DNA from: Acidobacteriota bacterium
Lineage (GTDB): Bacteria > Acidobacteriota > Terriglobia > Terriglobales > Acidobacteriaceae
DNA length: 64,000 nucleotides
Assembly (NCBI GenBank): GCA_019351975.1
Contig: JABBOG010000001.1
Coordinates: 20,821 to 84,820 of the forward strand
Reading direction: 5' to 3'
The translations under genes were made by a program, and so were the position numbers. How positions within the stretch are numbered: the stretch's first letter is position 1; the number at the start of each line of letters is the position of its first letter. Shown piece after piece: positions 25,233-33,602 of this stretch. Under the pieces are notes generated by a model. That model had not been told where the DNA came from and made no database searches. It worked only from the letters and a program-made list of their open reading frames with translations.

Positions 25233-26239
25233 GCGGTTCTCCGTTTCGCGAGGATGGCACCGCCCAGCGCGGTGACGGCGAGAGCGGCGACTGTGGCGAC
25301 CGTACCTCGATTGAGGGAGAGGAAGATTTCGGCGCTGGTGCGAGTGGAGCGATCGGCAAACTTGCCGCGTGCGCTGTGGACGCCGGGGACGTAGTTGTAG
25401 AGATTATTGGGTGCGTTGGGGTTTTTGGGTTCGTTGGGAATTTGTTGGGACTTGTATCCGGTCTTGCCGAGGTAGCGGTCGAGCAGGCCGGGGATGAACA
25501 TCTGGCCGATGATGGCGGCGACGGTGGGTGTGCCGACCCAGTATTCGCGGCGCGGATTTTGTGCGAAGCCTGCGGCGACGACGACTTCAGCGGCGAGTTC
25601 GGGCTCGAAGATGGGAGGGACGGGTTGGGTATCGTTGGGCATGCGGTTCTTGACCCAGTCGAACTGCGTGGTGTTCATGGCGGGCATCTGTACGGTGGTG
25701 ATTTTGATGTTGCTGTTGTCGTGATAGAGTTCGCAGCGCAGCGAGTCAGTGAAGCCGTTGATGGCGTGTTTGCAGGCGCAGTATGCGGACTGGAGCGGGA
25801 TGGAGCGGTAGGAGAGTGCGGAGCCGATCTGGATGATGGTGCCGCGATCGCGGGGGAGCATGCGCTTGAGCGCGGACTGGGTGCCGTGGACGAAGCCGAG
25901 GTAGAGGACTTCGGTGACGCGCTTGTAGTCGGAGGCTTCCATTTCTTTGACGGGGGAGAAGACGCTGACCATGGCGTCGTTGACCCAGATGTCGATGGGG
26001 CCGAACTCTTCTTCAACTTTGGATGCGGCGGCGTCGACGGCTTCGGCGTCGGAGACATCGACGGGAAGAACGAGAGCTTTGCCGCCGAGTGCTTCGCACT
26101 CTTGCCTGGCGGCGTTGAGGGCTTCGGGATTGCGGGCCATGAGGCCGATGTGTGCGCCGCGTTTTGCGAAGCCGTGGGCGATGGCGCGGCCCAGACCTGC
26201 GGATGAGCCTGTGATGACGACGACGGGTGGGTTGGGCAT
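25229..26239 (-). CDS. Short-chain dehydrogenase/reductase with C-terminal membrane tail
   Basis: NAD(P)-dependent oxidoreductase of unknown substrate. It is 336 residues from the ATG at 26239, chosen for its AGGAGT site; earlier ATGs would add unconserved sequence. The nucleotide motif is TGSSAGLGRAIAHG. The catalytic Ser is in QIGSALSYRS and YCACK is the Tyr-x3-Lys pair. The usual NNAG is NDAM here. The C-terminal third includes a region typical of a subgroup (EYWVGTPTVAAIIGQMFIPGLLDRYLGKTGY). A hydrophobic tail (VATVAALAVTALGGAILA) follows, suggesting tail-anchored membrane attachment. It is translationally coupled to the VKOR-like gene, so both probably act at the membrane. Confidence 0.9.
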   Translation of the reverse strand: MPNPPVVVITGSSAGLGRAIAHGFAKRGAHIGLMARNPEALNAARQECEALGGKALVLPVDVSDAEAVDAAASKVEEEFGPIDIWVNDAMVSVFSPVKEMEASDYKRVTEVLYLGFVHGTQSALKRMLPRDRGTIIQIGSALSYRSIPLQSAYCACKHAINGFTDSLRCELYHDNSNIKITTVQMPAMNTTQFDWVKNRMPNDTQPVPPIFEPELAAEVVVAAGFAQNPRREYWVGTPTVAAIIGQMFIPGLLDRYLGKTGYKSQQIPNEPKNPNAPNNLYNYVPGVHSARGKFADRSTRTSAEIFLSLNRGTVATVAALAVTALGGAILAKRRTA

Positions 26240-26372
26240 GGGTGACTCCTTTTCGCGTTTGGGAACCTGGGGTGTGGGTAGCGAACTTGCGGGGCTACTG
26301 GATTCTGGCGGCACGGCGATCATGTGCGCTCTTTCGTTGAGATGCAGATTTTCGAGAAGAAACATCTTTCTA

Positions 26373-26387
26373 CGATAAAAACTATCG
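26373..26387. promoter_or_regulatory. Inverted repeat in the divergent SDR / DUF421 intergenic region
   Basis: CGATA-AAAAC-TATCG lies inside the 282-nt gap between the two divergent starts. It could be an operator. No other convincing element was seen in the gap. Confidence 0.25.
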
Positions 26388-26521
26388 GCACGTCGAGAGG
26401 TGGTTGATGGAGCTGTCGATGAGGGAGTGACGAAGCGCTTGCAACCCGAAGAGGCGCTGTGTGCTCTCATGTAGCGGAACAGCGTAACGCTGCCGCACGC
26501 ATACAAAGCAGGGGAAAATCG

Positions 26522-26980
26522 GTGGCTATCTTTGTCATCTTTCGCGCGGTGTTTGGGTATCTGTTTCTGGTGCTGATGGTTCGGATTGTGGGGCGGCGTC
26601 CGGGGAAGCAGCTGACGCCATTTGAGTTTGTACTGATTTTTTATCTCGGGGGGCTGACGCTTACGGGAATGGTGGGGGACGAGGCGTCACTGACGAATGC
26701 GGTGACGCAGATTTTGACGGTGGCGCTGTGCCACTACGTGCTTGCGTCGCTGCGGTACCGGTTTGATGTGGTGGCGCAGGTGCTGGATGGGACGCCGCTG
26801 ATCCTGCTTGAACATAACGAGTGGCGGACGGATACGATGAGCCGGATGCGGATCACGGACGACGATGTAATGGATATGGCGCGCGAGCACAAGATCAAGG
26901 ACCTCAAGGGCATTGATGCGGCGGTTCTGGAGGCGTTTGGGGAGATTACAGTGGTGGCGCGCAAGGACGATTCGAAGTGA
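26522..26980 (+). CDS. Short DUF421 (YetF-like) membrane protein
   Basis: 152 residues starting at GTG 26522, preceded by AGGGG at a suitable distance. Three helices at about 3-20, 32-52 and 58-80 are followed by the YetF domain: VLDGTPLILLEHNEWRTDTMSRMRITDDDVMDMAREHKIKDL in two strands and helices, then GIDAAVLEAFGEITVV. VGRRPGKQLTPFEFVLIFYLGG is the DUF421 membrane signature. YetF of Bacillus is longer (about 230). This form has only the first part of the soluble region. Function is unknown; the family is linked to spores or stress in some Firmicutes. It is the first gene of a three-gene run with tight spacing. Confidence 0.88.
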   Translation: MAIFVIFRAVFGYLFLVLMVRIVGRRPGKQLTPFEFVLIFYLGGLTLTGMVGDEASLTNAVTQILTVALCHYVLASLRYRFDVVAQVLDGTPLILLEHNEWRTDTMSRMRITDDDVMDMAREHKIKDLKGIDAAVLEAFGEITVVARKDDSK

Positions 26981-26990
26981 AAGGGTAGCT

Positions 26991-27527
26991 ATGCCGAAGC
27001 CGTTTACAAGCCCGGTGGAAGACTCTGTTCCAAAGGTGGACGAGAAAATCGCTGTTGGAGAGAACCTGGAATTTCAGCGTAAGTGGTGGCGCTTTGAGCG
27101 GGTGATATGGTCAGTGTTTCTGGTGATTCTGGTGTGCGATGTATTGGGATTGTTTGGGCGAGGATGGCTGTCGAAGGCAAAGCTGGTGAGCGATGACGGG
27201 GAGTTAACGCTGAACTATGAGCGGATGGAACGGTCGGATACACCGTCGATTATGACGCTGCACTTCAGCGAGCAGGCGATTCACGATGGGCGTGTAAAGA
27301 TTTTTGTGGGCCGAACGATTCTGGGACCGCTGGGTGCGCAGCGGATCTCGCCGCAGCCTGTGGTGTCTGCGATTGGCGAGGGTGGAATTACGTATACGTT
27401 TGCGGCGACGGAAGCGCCTGCTGTGGTGCAGATTGCGTTGAAGCCGTCGTTTCCGGGGCCGCACAAGTTTACGATGCGGATGGAGGATGGGCGGCCGGTT
27501 GAAGGCAGTGTGTTTGTATTTCCGTGA
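26991..27527 (+). CDS. Membrane-anchored hypothetical protein between two DUF421 genes
   Basis: Not recognised. It is 178 residues from the ATG at 26991, with AAGGGT just upstream. An N-terminal cytoplasmic part of about 40 residues, one transmembrane helix (about 42-62, VIWSVFLVILVCDVLGLFG), then an extracytoplasmic beta-rich domain. That domain contains DGELTLNYERMERSDTPSIMTLHF and, near the end, FPGPHKFTMRMEDGRPVEG. Only 10 nt follow the first DUF421 gene and 13 nt precede the second, so the three are almost surely one operon. The protein may be a periplasmic partner of the DUF421 membrane proteins. This is inferred from position alone. Confidence 0.78.
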   Translation: MPKPFTSPVEDSVPKVDEKIAVGENLEFQRKWWRFERVIWSVFLVILVCDVLGLFGRGWLSKAKLVSDDGELTLNYERMERSDTPSIMTLHFSEQAIHDGRVKIFVGRTILGPLGAQRISPQPVVSAIGEGGITYTFAATEAPAVVQIALKPSFPGPHKFTMRMEDGRPVEGSVFVFP

Positions 27528-27540
27528 GTGTTGAATTTCT

Positions 27541-27981
27541 ATGGCTACGATTCTCCATGCGGTGCTCGGGTATTTTATTTTGCTGCTGGTGGTGCGCGTG
27601 CTGGCGCGGCGCCCTGGGTCGCAGATGACGATGTTCGAGTTTGTGATTGTGTTCCTGATGGGAGGAATTATCATTCTTTCGACGGTGGGGAACGACCGGT
27701 CGGTGACGAACTGTACGTGCGCTGTGATTGCGGTGGGATTGATCCACCGAACGGTGTCATGGGCGAAGAACAGGTCGCCGATGCTGGGCGCGATTATTGA
27801 TGGGACGCCGCTGGTGGTTATCCGGAACGGGGAGTGGCAGCCGGAGGTTGTGCGGGGGATGAAGCTGCGCCGCGAGGACATTGAGGCGGCGGCACGAGAG
27901 CGTGGCGTGACGCGGGTCGAGGATATAGAGTATGCGATTCTAGAGCGCAATGGACGCATCAGCGTGTTGCCAAAGGAATAA
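27541..27981 (+). CDS. Second short DUF421 (YetF-like) membrane protein
   Basis: 146 residues. The helical start AVLGYFILLLVVRVLARRPGSQMTMFEFVIVFLMGGIIIL is the same signature as in the first copy, with VRxxxRRPG-Q-T-FEFV in common. Then come NDRSVTNCT, a third helix and the YetF-type soluble part IIDGTPLVVIRNGEWQPEVVRGMKLRREDIEAAARERGV, ending EDIEYAILERNGRISVLPK. The two copies are diverged paralogues, roughly a third identical by eye. Together they could form a hetero-oligomer. The MFS gene follows after 17 nt. Confidence 0.88.
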   Translation: MATILHAVLGYFILLLVVRVLARRPGSQMTMFEFVIVFLMGGIIILSTVGNDRSVTNCTCAVIAVGLIHRTVSWAKNRSPMLGAIIDGTPLVVIRNGEWQPEVVRGMKLRREDIEAAARERGVTRVEDIEYAILERNGRISVLPKE

Positions 27982-27998
27982 ACGGACAGGGGTGGGCC

Positions 27999-29447
27999 AT
28001 GGCGCGCGGAGCAGAGGTCGAACCAGGGCGGGAGGTTGAGACAGACGTGCCGGAGCGCATGGACCGGCTGCCGTGGTCTAGCTGGCATGTGCGGATTCTG
28101 GTGGCGCTGGGGACATCGTGGCTGCTGGATGGGCTAGAGGTCACGCTGGTGGGGTCGCTGTCGGGGATTCTGGAGAGCCGCGCGGGATTGCACCTGACGG
28201 CGCCGGAGGTGACGGGTGCGGCTTCGACGTATCTTGCGGGGGCTGTGCTGGGTGCGCTGCTGTTTGGATATCTGACGGACAGGCTGGGCCGGCGAAAGTT
28301 ATTTCTGGTGACGCTGGCGACGTACTCGCTGGCGACGATTGCGAGCGCGTTTTCGTGGAACCTGGTGAGCTTTTCGGTGTTCCGGTTCTTCACGGGGGTT
28401 GGGATCGGCGGGGAGTATGCGGCGATTAATTCCGCTGTGGACGAACTGATTCCGGGCAAGATTCGGGGAACGGTGGACCTGATTGTGAATGGGACGTTCT
28501 GGCTGGGAGCGACGGTTGGATCGCTGGCGACGATGTTTCTTCTGGCAGGGTATGTGCCGAGAGATATTGGGTGGAGATATGCGTTTGGGATTGGCGGAAC
28601 GCTGGGGATCGGGGTGCTGGTGCTGCGGTTGTCGGTGCCGGAGAGTCCGCGGTGGTTGATGCTGCGAGGGAGAGAGAAGGATGCGGACCGTACGGTGGCG
28701 GAGATTGAAGGGAAGGTGAGCAAGGGGCATCCGGAGACGTTGCCGAAACCGGAGGCGGGCAAGCTGAAGATTGCGGTGCGGGACCATACGCCGCTGCGGG
28801 AGATCTTCAGCAATATGGTGGGAGAGAACAGGCAGAGGTCGATCCTGGGGCTGGTGCTGATGGTGTCGCAGGCGTTCTTTTTCAATGCGGTGTTCTTTTC
28901 GTACGGGCTGATGGTGAAGAAGTTTTTTCATGTGTCGGATGGGGCGATGCCGATGCATCTGCTACCGTTTGCGATCGCGAGTTTTCTGGGGCCGCTGACG
29001 CTGGGGCGATTGTTTGACAACATTGGGCGAAAGCCGATGATTACAGCTTGCTATGGCGTTGCGGGGCTGCTGCTGGTGGGGGTTCTGTTCCCGTTTGTGC
29101 ATGGGATGCTGGGAGCGCGCGGGCTTGCGATATGGTTCAGCGTGATTTTCTTCGTGGCATCGTCGGCAGCGAGCGCGGCGTACCTGACGGTGAGCGAGAT
29201 CTTTCCGCTGGAGATGCGGGCGTTCGCGATTGCGATCTTTTATGCGCTGGGAACGCTGCTGGGTGGAGTTGGAGCGCCGGTGTTGTTTGGAGTGCTGATT
29301 GCGACGAACTCGAAGATGAATGTGGCGATGGGCTATGCGCTGGGAGCGGCGTTGATGCTTGGGGGCGCGGCGTGCGAATACTTTATCGGAGTGGAGGCCG
29401 CGGGGAAGAGTTTGGAGAGCATCTCGAAGCCGCTACAGAGCCGGTAG
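27999..29447 (+). CDS. MFS transporter, sugar/metabolite:H+ symporter type
   Basis: 482 residues with about 12 helices. Motifs of the sugar porter/aromatic-acid type families are present: GYLTDRLGRRKLFL after helix 2, RFFTGVGIGGEYAAIN in helix 4, VPESPRWLMLRGRE before the central loop, and GRLFDNIGRKPMI in the second half. The G-GGEY motif and long central loop are like YceI/ShiA-type metabolite transporters. The substrate is unknown. It lies 17 nt after the second DUF421 gene, probably in the same operon, and ends before a strong bidirectional hairpin. Confidence 0.9.
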   Translation: MARGAEVEPGREVETDVPERMDRLPWSSWHVRILVALGTSWLLDGLEVTLVGSLSGILESRAGLHLTAPEVTGAASTYLAGAVLGALLFGYLTDRLGRRKLFLVTLATYSLATIASAFSWNLVSFSVFRFFTGVGIGGEYAAINSAVDELIPGKIRGTVDLIVNGTFWLGATVGSLATMFLLAGYVPRDIGWRYAFGIGGTLGIGVLVLRLSVPESPRWLMLRGREKDADRTVAEIEGKVSKGHPETLPKPEAGKLKIAVRDHTPLREIFSNMVGENRQRSILGLVLMVSQAFFFNAVFFSYGLMVKKFFHVSDGAMPMHLLPFAIASFLGPLTLGRLFDNIGRKPMITACYGVAGLLLVGVLFPFVHGMLGARGLAIWFSVIFFVASSAASAAYLTVSEIFPLEMRAFAIAIFYALGTLLGGVGAPVLFGVLIATNSKMNVAMGYALGAALMLGGAACEYFIGVEAAGKSLESISKPLQSR

Positions 29448-29570
29448 TCCAGGGAAGTTCCGATGTGGCAGGTACGGCTGGGCTGAAGGCCGTCCCCTTC
29501 AGGACAGCGACCTGAGCATAGGTTCTCCAGAGGTTGCGTGGGTGAAGGGAATCCGGAGGATCAAGCAAAG

Positions 29571-29602
29571 CGGCGCTACTGTGTAGAGACACGGTAGCGC
29601 CG
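29571..29602. terminator. Hairpin between convergent genes
   Basis: CGGCGCTAC pairs with GTAGCGCCG, and GTGT with ACAC inside it, separated by single-base mismatches; the loop is AGAG. It stands between the MFS gene (stop at 29447) and the minus-strand gene ending at 29622. No long T-run exists on either side, so termination is likely but not certain. A second, smaller hairpin (CTGAAGG and CCTTCAG) lies at about 29483-29502. Confidence 0.6.
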
Positions 29603-29621
29603 GATTCTGCTGGTGGTTCGA

Positions 29622-29933
29622 TTAGTCCACGTAGGTGACGCGGCGGCGGGTGTAGACACGCTGGCTGCCGCCGCCCCAGGCGATGAGGAGGGCGATGACG
29701 TGCAGCAGGAACCAGAGGCCGATGCCGAGGTCGGTGTAGATCCAGTAGAGGATGAGGAGTCGTGGGATGAGGAGTGCGACGATGGCTGGAATGAGGCCGA
29801 CGGTGGAGGGGATGAACTGCGTCATGCTGTGCTGCAGCCATGCGAGCACGATGCAGATGCGGGGGAGGAAGAGGGAGAGAACGAGAAACCAAAGTGGAAT
29901 GGCGTGCGTTGCCAGATTGAGGTGGACGTTCAT
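29622..29933 (-). CDS. Small conserved hypothetical membrane protein
   Basis: Not recognised. It is 103 residues with three likely helices: AIPLWFLVLSLFLPRICIVLAWL, VGLIPAIVALLIPRLLILYWIY and GIGLWFLLHVIALLIAWGGG. A short basic tail (RVYTRRRVTYVD) follows. No catalytic motif is present. The start is the only ATG before the first helix. The pattern of three helices with Pro/Arg between them does not point to a family I can name. It converges on the MFS gene across the hairpin region. Confidence 0.75.
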   Translation of the reverse strand: MNVHLNLATHAIPLWFLVLSLFLPRICIVLAWLQHSMTQFIPSTVGLIPAIVALLIPRLLILYWIYTDLGIGLWFLLHVIALLIAWGGGSQRVYTRRRVTYVD

Positions 29934-29993
29934 GTTGGTTGCTGGCTCCTGAGTGTTACGTGTCTTGTTACAGCAAGATACACGATTAGGATG

Positions 29994-30767
29994 CTACTTG
30001 GCTGCAAAGGTGAAGCTGACTTTGGCGGTGGATTTTGCGGGCACGGTGATCTGCATGTCCTGCTCGCCTAGTTTTTCCTGTACGGCGGCGACGGTGTAGG
30101 TACCCGGTGCGAGGTCGGGGATGGTGAAGGTGCCGTTGGTGCCGGTGACGGCGAAGTAGCGGTTGGGAGCGACGTTGATGAAGGCGCTCATCCAGGGATG
30201 GTTGTTGCAGCGGACGGGGAGCATGACCTCGGGTGAGTTGAACTTCTCAGTCTGAGGAGGACCCATGGGTGCCTCGGAGAGATCGACGGAGTTGTTGCCG
30301 ACCTGTGTGGGCATGGTGTGGACGTTGTGCATGGTGGGGTCGGAGTTGCGAAACTCGACGGTGCCGCCCTGCTGGAGCGCGATGACGTGAGGAACGTAGC
30401 GGCAGCCCTTTTGATCGAGGAGGACGGGCGGGGTATTCGAGGGTGCGCTGGCGTCGGGTGCGCCGGATTTGATGTAGATGAAGACGTTTGCGAGCTTGTG
30501 GTCGGTGACGAGGATTTGCTCGGTGGCGTTGGTGGAGAGGGCGCAGGCCGGGTCGGCAGACATGTCGATGGGGATGCGTACGGGGGGAGTGCCTTTGAAG
30601 TCGACGATGCCGGAGATGGATCCGGCGGTGGCGGGATCGACGGCGGGCGCGGGATGAGCGGCGATGGGCTGGGTGGGGGACTGCGCTGTGTTCACTGCAG
30701 CCTGCTTGCAGCCTGCGAGGGAGATGGCGAGGAGAGCGATGGACGTGAGGCGGAAGGATTGGGTCAT
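29994..30767 (-). CDS. Lipoprotein with cupredoxin-like copper site and carboxypeptidase-regulatory-like domain
   Basis: 257 residues. Signal peptide II with lipobox LAGC (Cys20), then a Pro/Ala-rich linker. The middle (about 50-190) resembles plastocyanin/methylamine-utilisation type proteins: SISGIVDFKGTPPVRIPIDM, FIYIKSGAPD, GGTVEFRNSDPTMHNVHTMP and VRCNNHPWMSAF. His in HNVH with C-x2-H-x2-M resembles a type-I copper ligand set. The last 60 residues form a CarboxypepD_reg-like beta domain (GTFTIPDLAPGTYTVAAVQEKLG). It is probably a periplasmic electron carrier or copper-binding protein tethered to a membrane; its partner is unknown. Confidence 0.82.
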   Translation of the reverse strand: MTQSFRLTSIALLAISLAGCKQAAVNTAQSPTQPIAAHPAPAVDPATAGSISGIVDFKGTPPVRIPIDMSADPACALSTNATEQILVTDHKLANVFIYIKSGAPDASAPSNTPPVLLDQKGCRYVPHVIALQQGGTVEFRNSDPTMHNVHTMPTQVGNNSVDLSEAPMGPPQTEKFNSPEVMLPVRCNNHPWMSAFINVAPNRYFAVTGTNGTFTIPDLAPGTYTVAAVQEKLGEQDMQITVPAKSTAKVSFTFAAK

Positions 30768-30912
30768 AGGCTGGGGCGTCGATTCGGTACTGCTTGTGAG
30801 ACGCGGTATAACGGTGGTCGGCTTCGGATCGATGGAGGTTTTGTGGCGTGAGGAGGTGTGGAGCGAGTGCTGTAGCACTTGATGGATGTGCCACAGCACT
30901 GGCTGGAGATAG

Positions 30913-31929
30913 TTACAGGGCGGCGATGACGGCTTCGCTAAATGCCCGTGTACCGGCAGTGCCGCCGACGTCGCGGGTGAGGGTTTTGCCTTCGGTGTAG
31001 ACCCTATCGAGGGCGGTGCGGATGTTGGTTGCGGTCTGTGCTTCGTCGATGTGGTCGAGCATGAGGAGGGCGGACTGGAGGAGGGCGGTGGGATTGGCTT
31101 TGTCCTGTCCGGCAATGTCGGGTGCGGAGCCGTGGACGGCTTCGAAGATGGCGCAGTGCGCGCCGAGGTTGGCACCCGGGACAAGGCCGAGGCCGCCGAC
31201 GAAGGCGGAGCAGAGGTCGGAGAGGATGTCACCGTAGAGGTTTTCGGTGAGGATGATGTCGTATTGGTAAGGGTTCAGGACAAGCTGCATGCAGGTGTTG
31301 TCGACGATGTGCTCGGCGTAGGTGACGTCGGGGAATTGGGATGCGACGGACTTGCAGCAGCGCAGGAAGAGGCCATCGGAGAGCTTCATGATGTTGGCCT
31401 TGTGGATGGCGTGGACTTTTTTGCGGCCATGCTTGAGGGCGTAGTCGAAGGCGGATTTAGCGATGCGGGTGGAGCCTTTGGTGGTGATGATCTTGAAGGA
31501 CTGCGCGATGTCGGGGTTGATCATGACTTCGAGACCGGAGTAGAGGTCTTCGGTGTTTTCGCGGAAGATGACGAGATCGATGTTGGGGTAGTTGGTTTTG
31601 AGGCCGGGGAGGTTCTTGATGGGGCGGAAGTTCGCGTAGAGGTCGAACTTTTTGCGCAGTGTGACGTTGATGGAGGAGAAGCCGCCGCCGATGGGCGTGG
31701 TGACGGGGCCTTTGAGGGCGACGCGGTTCTGTTCGATGGAGTCGTAGAGAGCTTTGGGGATGTACTCGCCGGTTTTAGCGAAGGCGTCGGCGCCAGCGTC
31801 ATAGGTGTGCCAGTCGAAGGTGACGCCGGTGGATTTGCCTGCGGCTTCGAGGATGGCGACGGTGGCGGAGGTGACTTCGGGGCCGATGCCGTCGCCGGGG
31901 ATAAGAGTGATGTTGTGGGTGTGGGGCAT
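30913..31929 (-). CDS. NAD-dependent isocitrate dehydrogenase-type enzyme (isocitrate/isopropylmalate family)
   Basis: Oxidative decarboxylation of isocitrate in the TCA cycle is the most likely reaction. It is 338 residues. ITLIPGDGIGPEVT opens the family fold. ALKGPVTTPIGGGFSSINVTLRK contains the substrate Ser/Asn region, with Arg residues in NFRPIKNLPG and FRENTEDLYSG. The metal-binding signature is YDIILTENLYGDILSDL with GGLGLVPGANLG. Isopropylmalate dehydrogenase has a different substrate loop, and FRENTEDLY plus SS-N is typical of NAD-IDH, though homoisocitrate dehydrogenase cannot be excluded. An AAGGAT site precedes the start. It stands alone, without TCA neighbours. Confidence 0.88.
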   Translation of the reverse strand: MPHTHNITLIPGDGIGPEVTSATVAILEAAGKSTGVTFDWHTYDAGADAFAKTGEYIPKALYDSIEQNRVALKGPVTTPIGGGFSSINVTLRKKFDLYANFRPIKNLPGLKTNYPNIDLVIFRENTEDLYSGLEVMINPDIAQSFKIITTKGSTRIAKSAFDYALKHGRKKVHAIHKANIMKLSDGLFLRCCKSVASQFPDVTYAEHIVDNTCMQLVLNPYQYDIILTENLYGDILSDLCSAFVGGLGLVPGANLGAHCAIFEAVHGSAPDIAGQDKANPTALLQSALLMLDHIDEAQTATNIRTALDRVYTEGKTLTRDVGGTAGTRAFSEAVIAAL

Positions 31930-32009
31930 GAGATCCTTTGCGGGTTGGGCTGATTGCGAGCTACAGCTTGAAGTTGTTCGCTTTTAGCTGACAACAACAG
32001 CGTTGGCGG

Positions 32010-32495
32010 TTATTTTGAGGTGATGCGTTTGGAGCGGGAGTCTTTGCCGCTGAGAAGGCCTTCGAGTTCAATTTTGAATTCGTTGACGTCCTTGAAGTCG
32101 CGGTAGACGCTGGCGAAACGGATGTAGGCTACGGTGTCGATGTCGCGGAGGCGGGTCATGATGAGCTCGCCGATGGAGGATGTGGAGCGTTCGCGGTCGG
32201 AGGAATCAACGACAAAGGCTTCGACGGCGTCGACGATGACCTGCATCTGTGCGGTGGAGACCTTGCGCTTCTGGCAGGAGTGGAGGATGCCGGTGAGGAC
32301 CTTCTGGCGGTCGAAGCGTTCGCGGCGGCCATCTTTTTTTACGACCATGTAGGGGATTTCGTCGAGGCGCTCGTAGGTGGTGAAGCGCTTGTTGCAGCGT
32401 TCACATTCGCGGCGGCGACGGATAGAGTCGGCGTCTTTGCTCTCGCGGCTGTCGATGACTTTGTCCTGGGTGAAGGAGCAAAACGGGCATTTCAT
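32010..32495 (-). CDS. nrdR: Transcriptional repressor NrdR
   Basis: Zinc- and nucleotide-binding repressor of ribonucleotide reductase genes. It is 161 residues. The zinc ribbon uses Cys3, Cys6, Cys31 and Cys34 (MKCPFCSF and CERCNKRF). The ATP-cone has VVKKDGRRERFDRQKVLTGI and RDIDTVAYIRFASVYRDFKDVNEF. All are textbook. A nrd gene is not in this window. The minus-strand hexamer TAGAAT lies 7 nt before the ATG without a Shine-Dalgarno, so the mRNA may be leaderless. The flippase-like gene downstream in the same strand order starts well upstream, so they are separate units. Confidence 0.97.
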   Translation of the reverse strand: MKCPFCSFTQDKVIDSRESKDADSIRRRRECERCNKRFTTYERLDEIPYMVVKKDGRRERFDRQKVLTGILHSCQKRKVSTAQMQVIVDAVEAFVVDSSDRERSTSSIGELIMTRLRDIDTVAYIRFASVYRDFKDVNEFKIELEGLLSGKDSRSKRITSK

Positions 32496-32502
32496 TGTGG
32501 TT

Positions 32503-32508
32503 ATTCTA
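32503..32508 (-). promoter_or_regulatory. -10 element of nrdR, apparently leaderless
   Basis: TAGAAT on the minus strand, 7 nt before the nrdR ATG. No good -35 hexamer is visible 17 nt upstream. Confidence 0.4.
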
Positions 32509-32522
32509 CTTGGTTGTGGATG

Positions 32523-33602
32523 TTAGATGTTGGTAGAGGGTTGGGTGGCGGCGTCGCGGAGGCTGACGCCTTCGAGATGTGCGGCGACAAGGCCGATGGG
32601 GATGACGGCGAGGTTGGAGATGAGGAGGATGACCGCGCCGCAGGCTGAGGCGGCTTCGAGGGGGACGTTGAAGAAGCCGTGGAGGGCAGCGGCGAGAACG
32701 GCGATCTGTGTGAACCAGCCGAGGACGGGGAGTTGCAGGAGTGAGCCACCGAGCGAGGTAGCGAGCAGCAGCATGGTGGCGGCGAAGCTGAGGTTGGCGA
32801 GGGTAGGGGCTGCGCGGAAGGCATGCGTGGCGTTGAAGTACATGAGCGCGATGACGAGCCACATGGCGATGGAGATGGCGAGAGCGCTGAGGAACTCGGC
32901 GAGAGTGGAGACGATGCGGAGGCCGTGGCTGAACTCGAGGATGCGGCCGGAGGCGGTGTTGGCGAAGGTTTCGGAGAGCGGCTTGAAAATGCGGGCGGTG
33001 AGGGCGGCGACGCGATGTCCGGCGAAGCGAAGGGCGAGGGCGAAGGCGGCAAGGAAAGCGGTTGCGGCGAGCGAGAGGATGCCGGCGCGGGCGAAGGCTT
33101 CGTGGTGAGCCATGTTGCGGGGAGCGAAGGCGAGGGTGGTGGAAAAGAGGATGGCGGCGGCGGCGAGGTCGAAGGCGCGCTCGATGGAGTAGACGGCGAG
33201 TTGGGTTGCGACGGAGGTCTTAAGGCGACGCGCGATGAGGTAGGGACGAGCGAGGTCGGCGAAGCGGCCGAAGAGACCAACGATGGTAAAGCCGATGAGC
33301 TGTGAGGGAAGCATCTGCAAGGCGGTGGTTTTGCAGATGGGGGAGAGCAGCACGGACCAGCGCCAGGCACGCAGATAGTAGCCAAAGTAGCTGCAGGCAA
33401 GGGCGATGGCGATGGAGATGGGAGAGACGGAATGGAGTTGGTGCGAGAGAGAGGCCCAGTTAAAGGCGTTATGGCTATATGCGATCCAGATGCCGAACGC
33501 GAGCAGGATGACGGCGACGGGAATGACGGTGCGGGGGGTAAAGAGGCTGGAGCGAGGCGGTGTCTGCTGAGGGTCGCTCAGCGCGGCAGGGGATAGGGGC
33601 AT
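32523..33602 (-). CDS. Flippase-like membrane protein (lysylphosphatidylglycerol synthase TM region / UPF0104 family)
   Basis: 359 residues, about 8 helices, no C-terminal transferase domain. The family signature is seen in SYFGYYLRAWRWSVLLSP (the double Arg after the first helices), IVGLFGRFADLARPYLIARR and VYSIERAFDL. GGSLLQLPVLGWF is the usual second-half landmark. Stand-alone members are thought to move lipids or lipid-linked sugars. No aminoacyl transferase domain is present, so lysylation is not predicted. Its ATG overlaps the stop of the lytic transglycosylase gene (ATGA), which implies coupled expression and perhaps a role at the cell wall. Confidence 0.88.
   Translation of the reverse strand: MPLSPAALSDPQQTPPRSSLFTPRTVIPVAVILLAFGIWIAYSHNAFNWASLSHQLHSVSPISIAIALACSYFGYYLRAWRWSVLLSPICKTTALQMLPSQLIGFTIVGLFGRFADLARPYLIARRLKTSVATQLAVYSIERAFDLAAAAILFSTTLAFAPRNMAHHEAFARAGILSLAATAFLAAFALALRFAGHRVAALTARIFKPLSETFANTASGRILEFSHGLRIVSTLAEFLSALAISIAMWLVIALMYFNATHAFRAAPTLANLSFAATMLLLATSLGGSLLQLPVLGWFTQIAVLAAALHGFFNVPLEAASACGAVILLISNLAVIPIGLVAAHLEGVSLRDAATQPSTNI

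Noticed and set aside
29605..29640. tRNA-like T-arm GGTTCGATTAGTCC
   Set aside because: No matching acceptor, D or anticodon arms in the flanking 80 nt on either strand.
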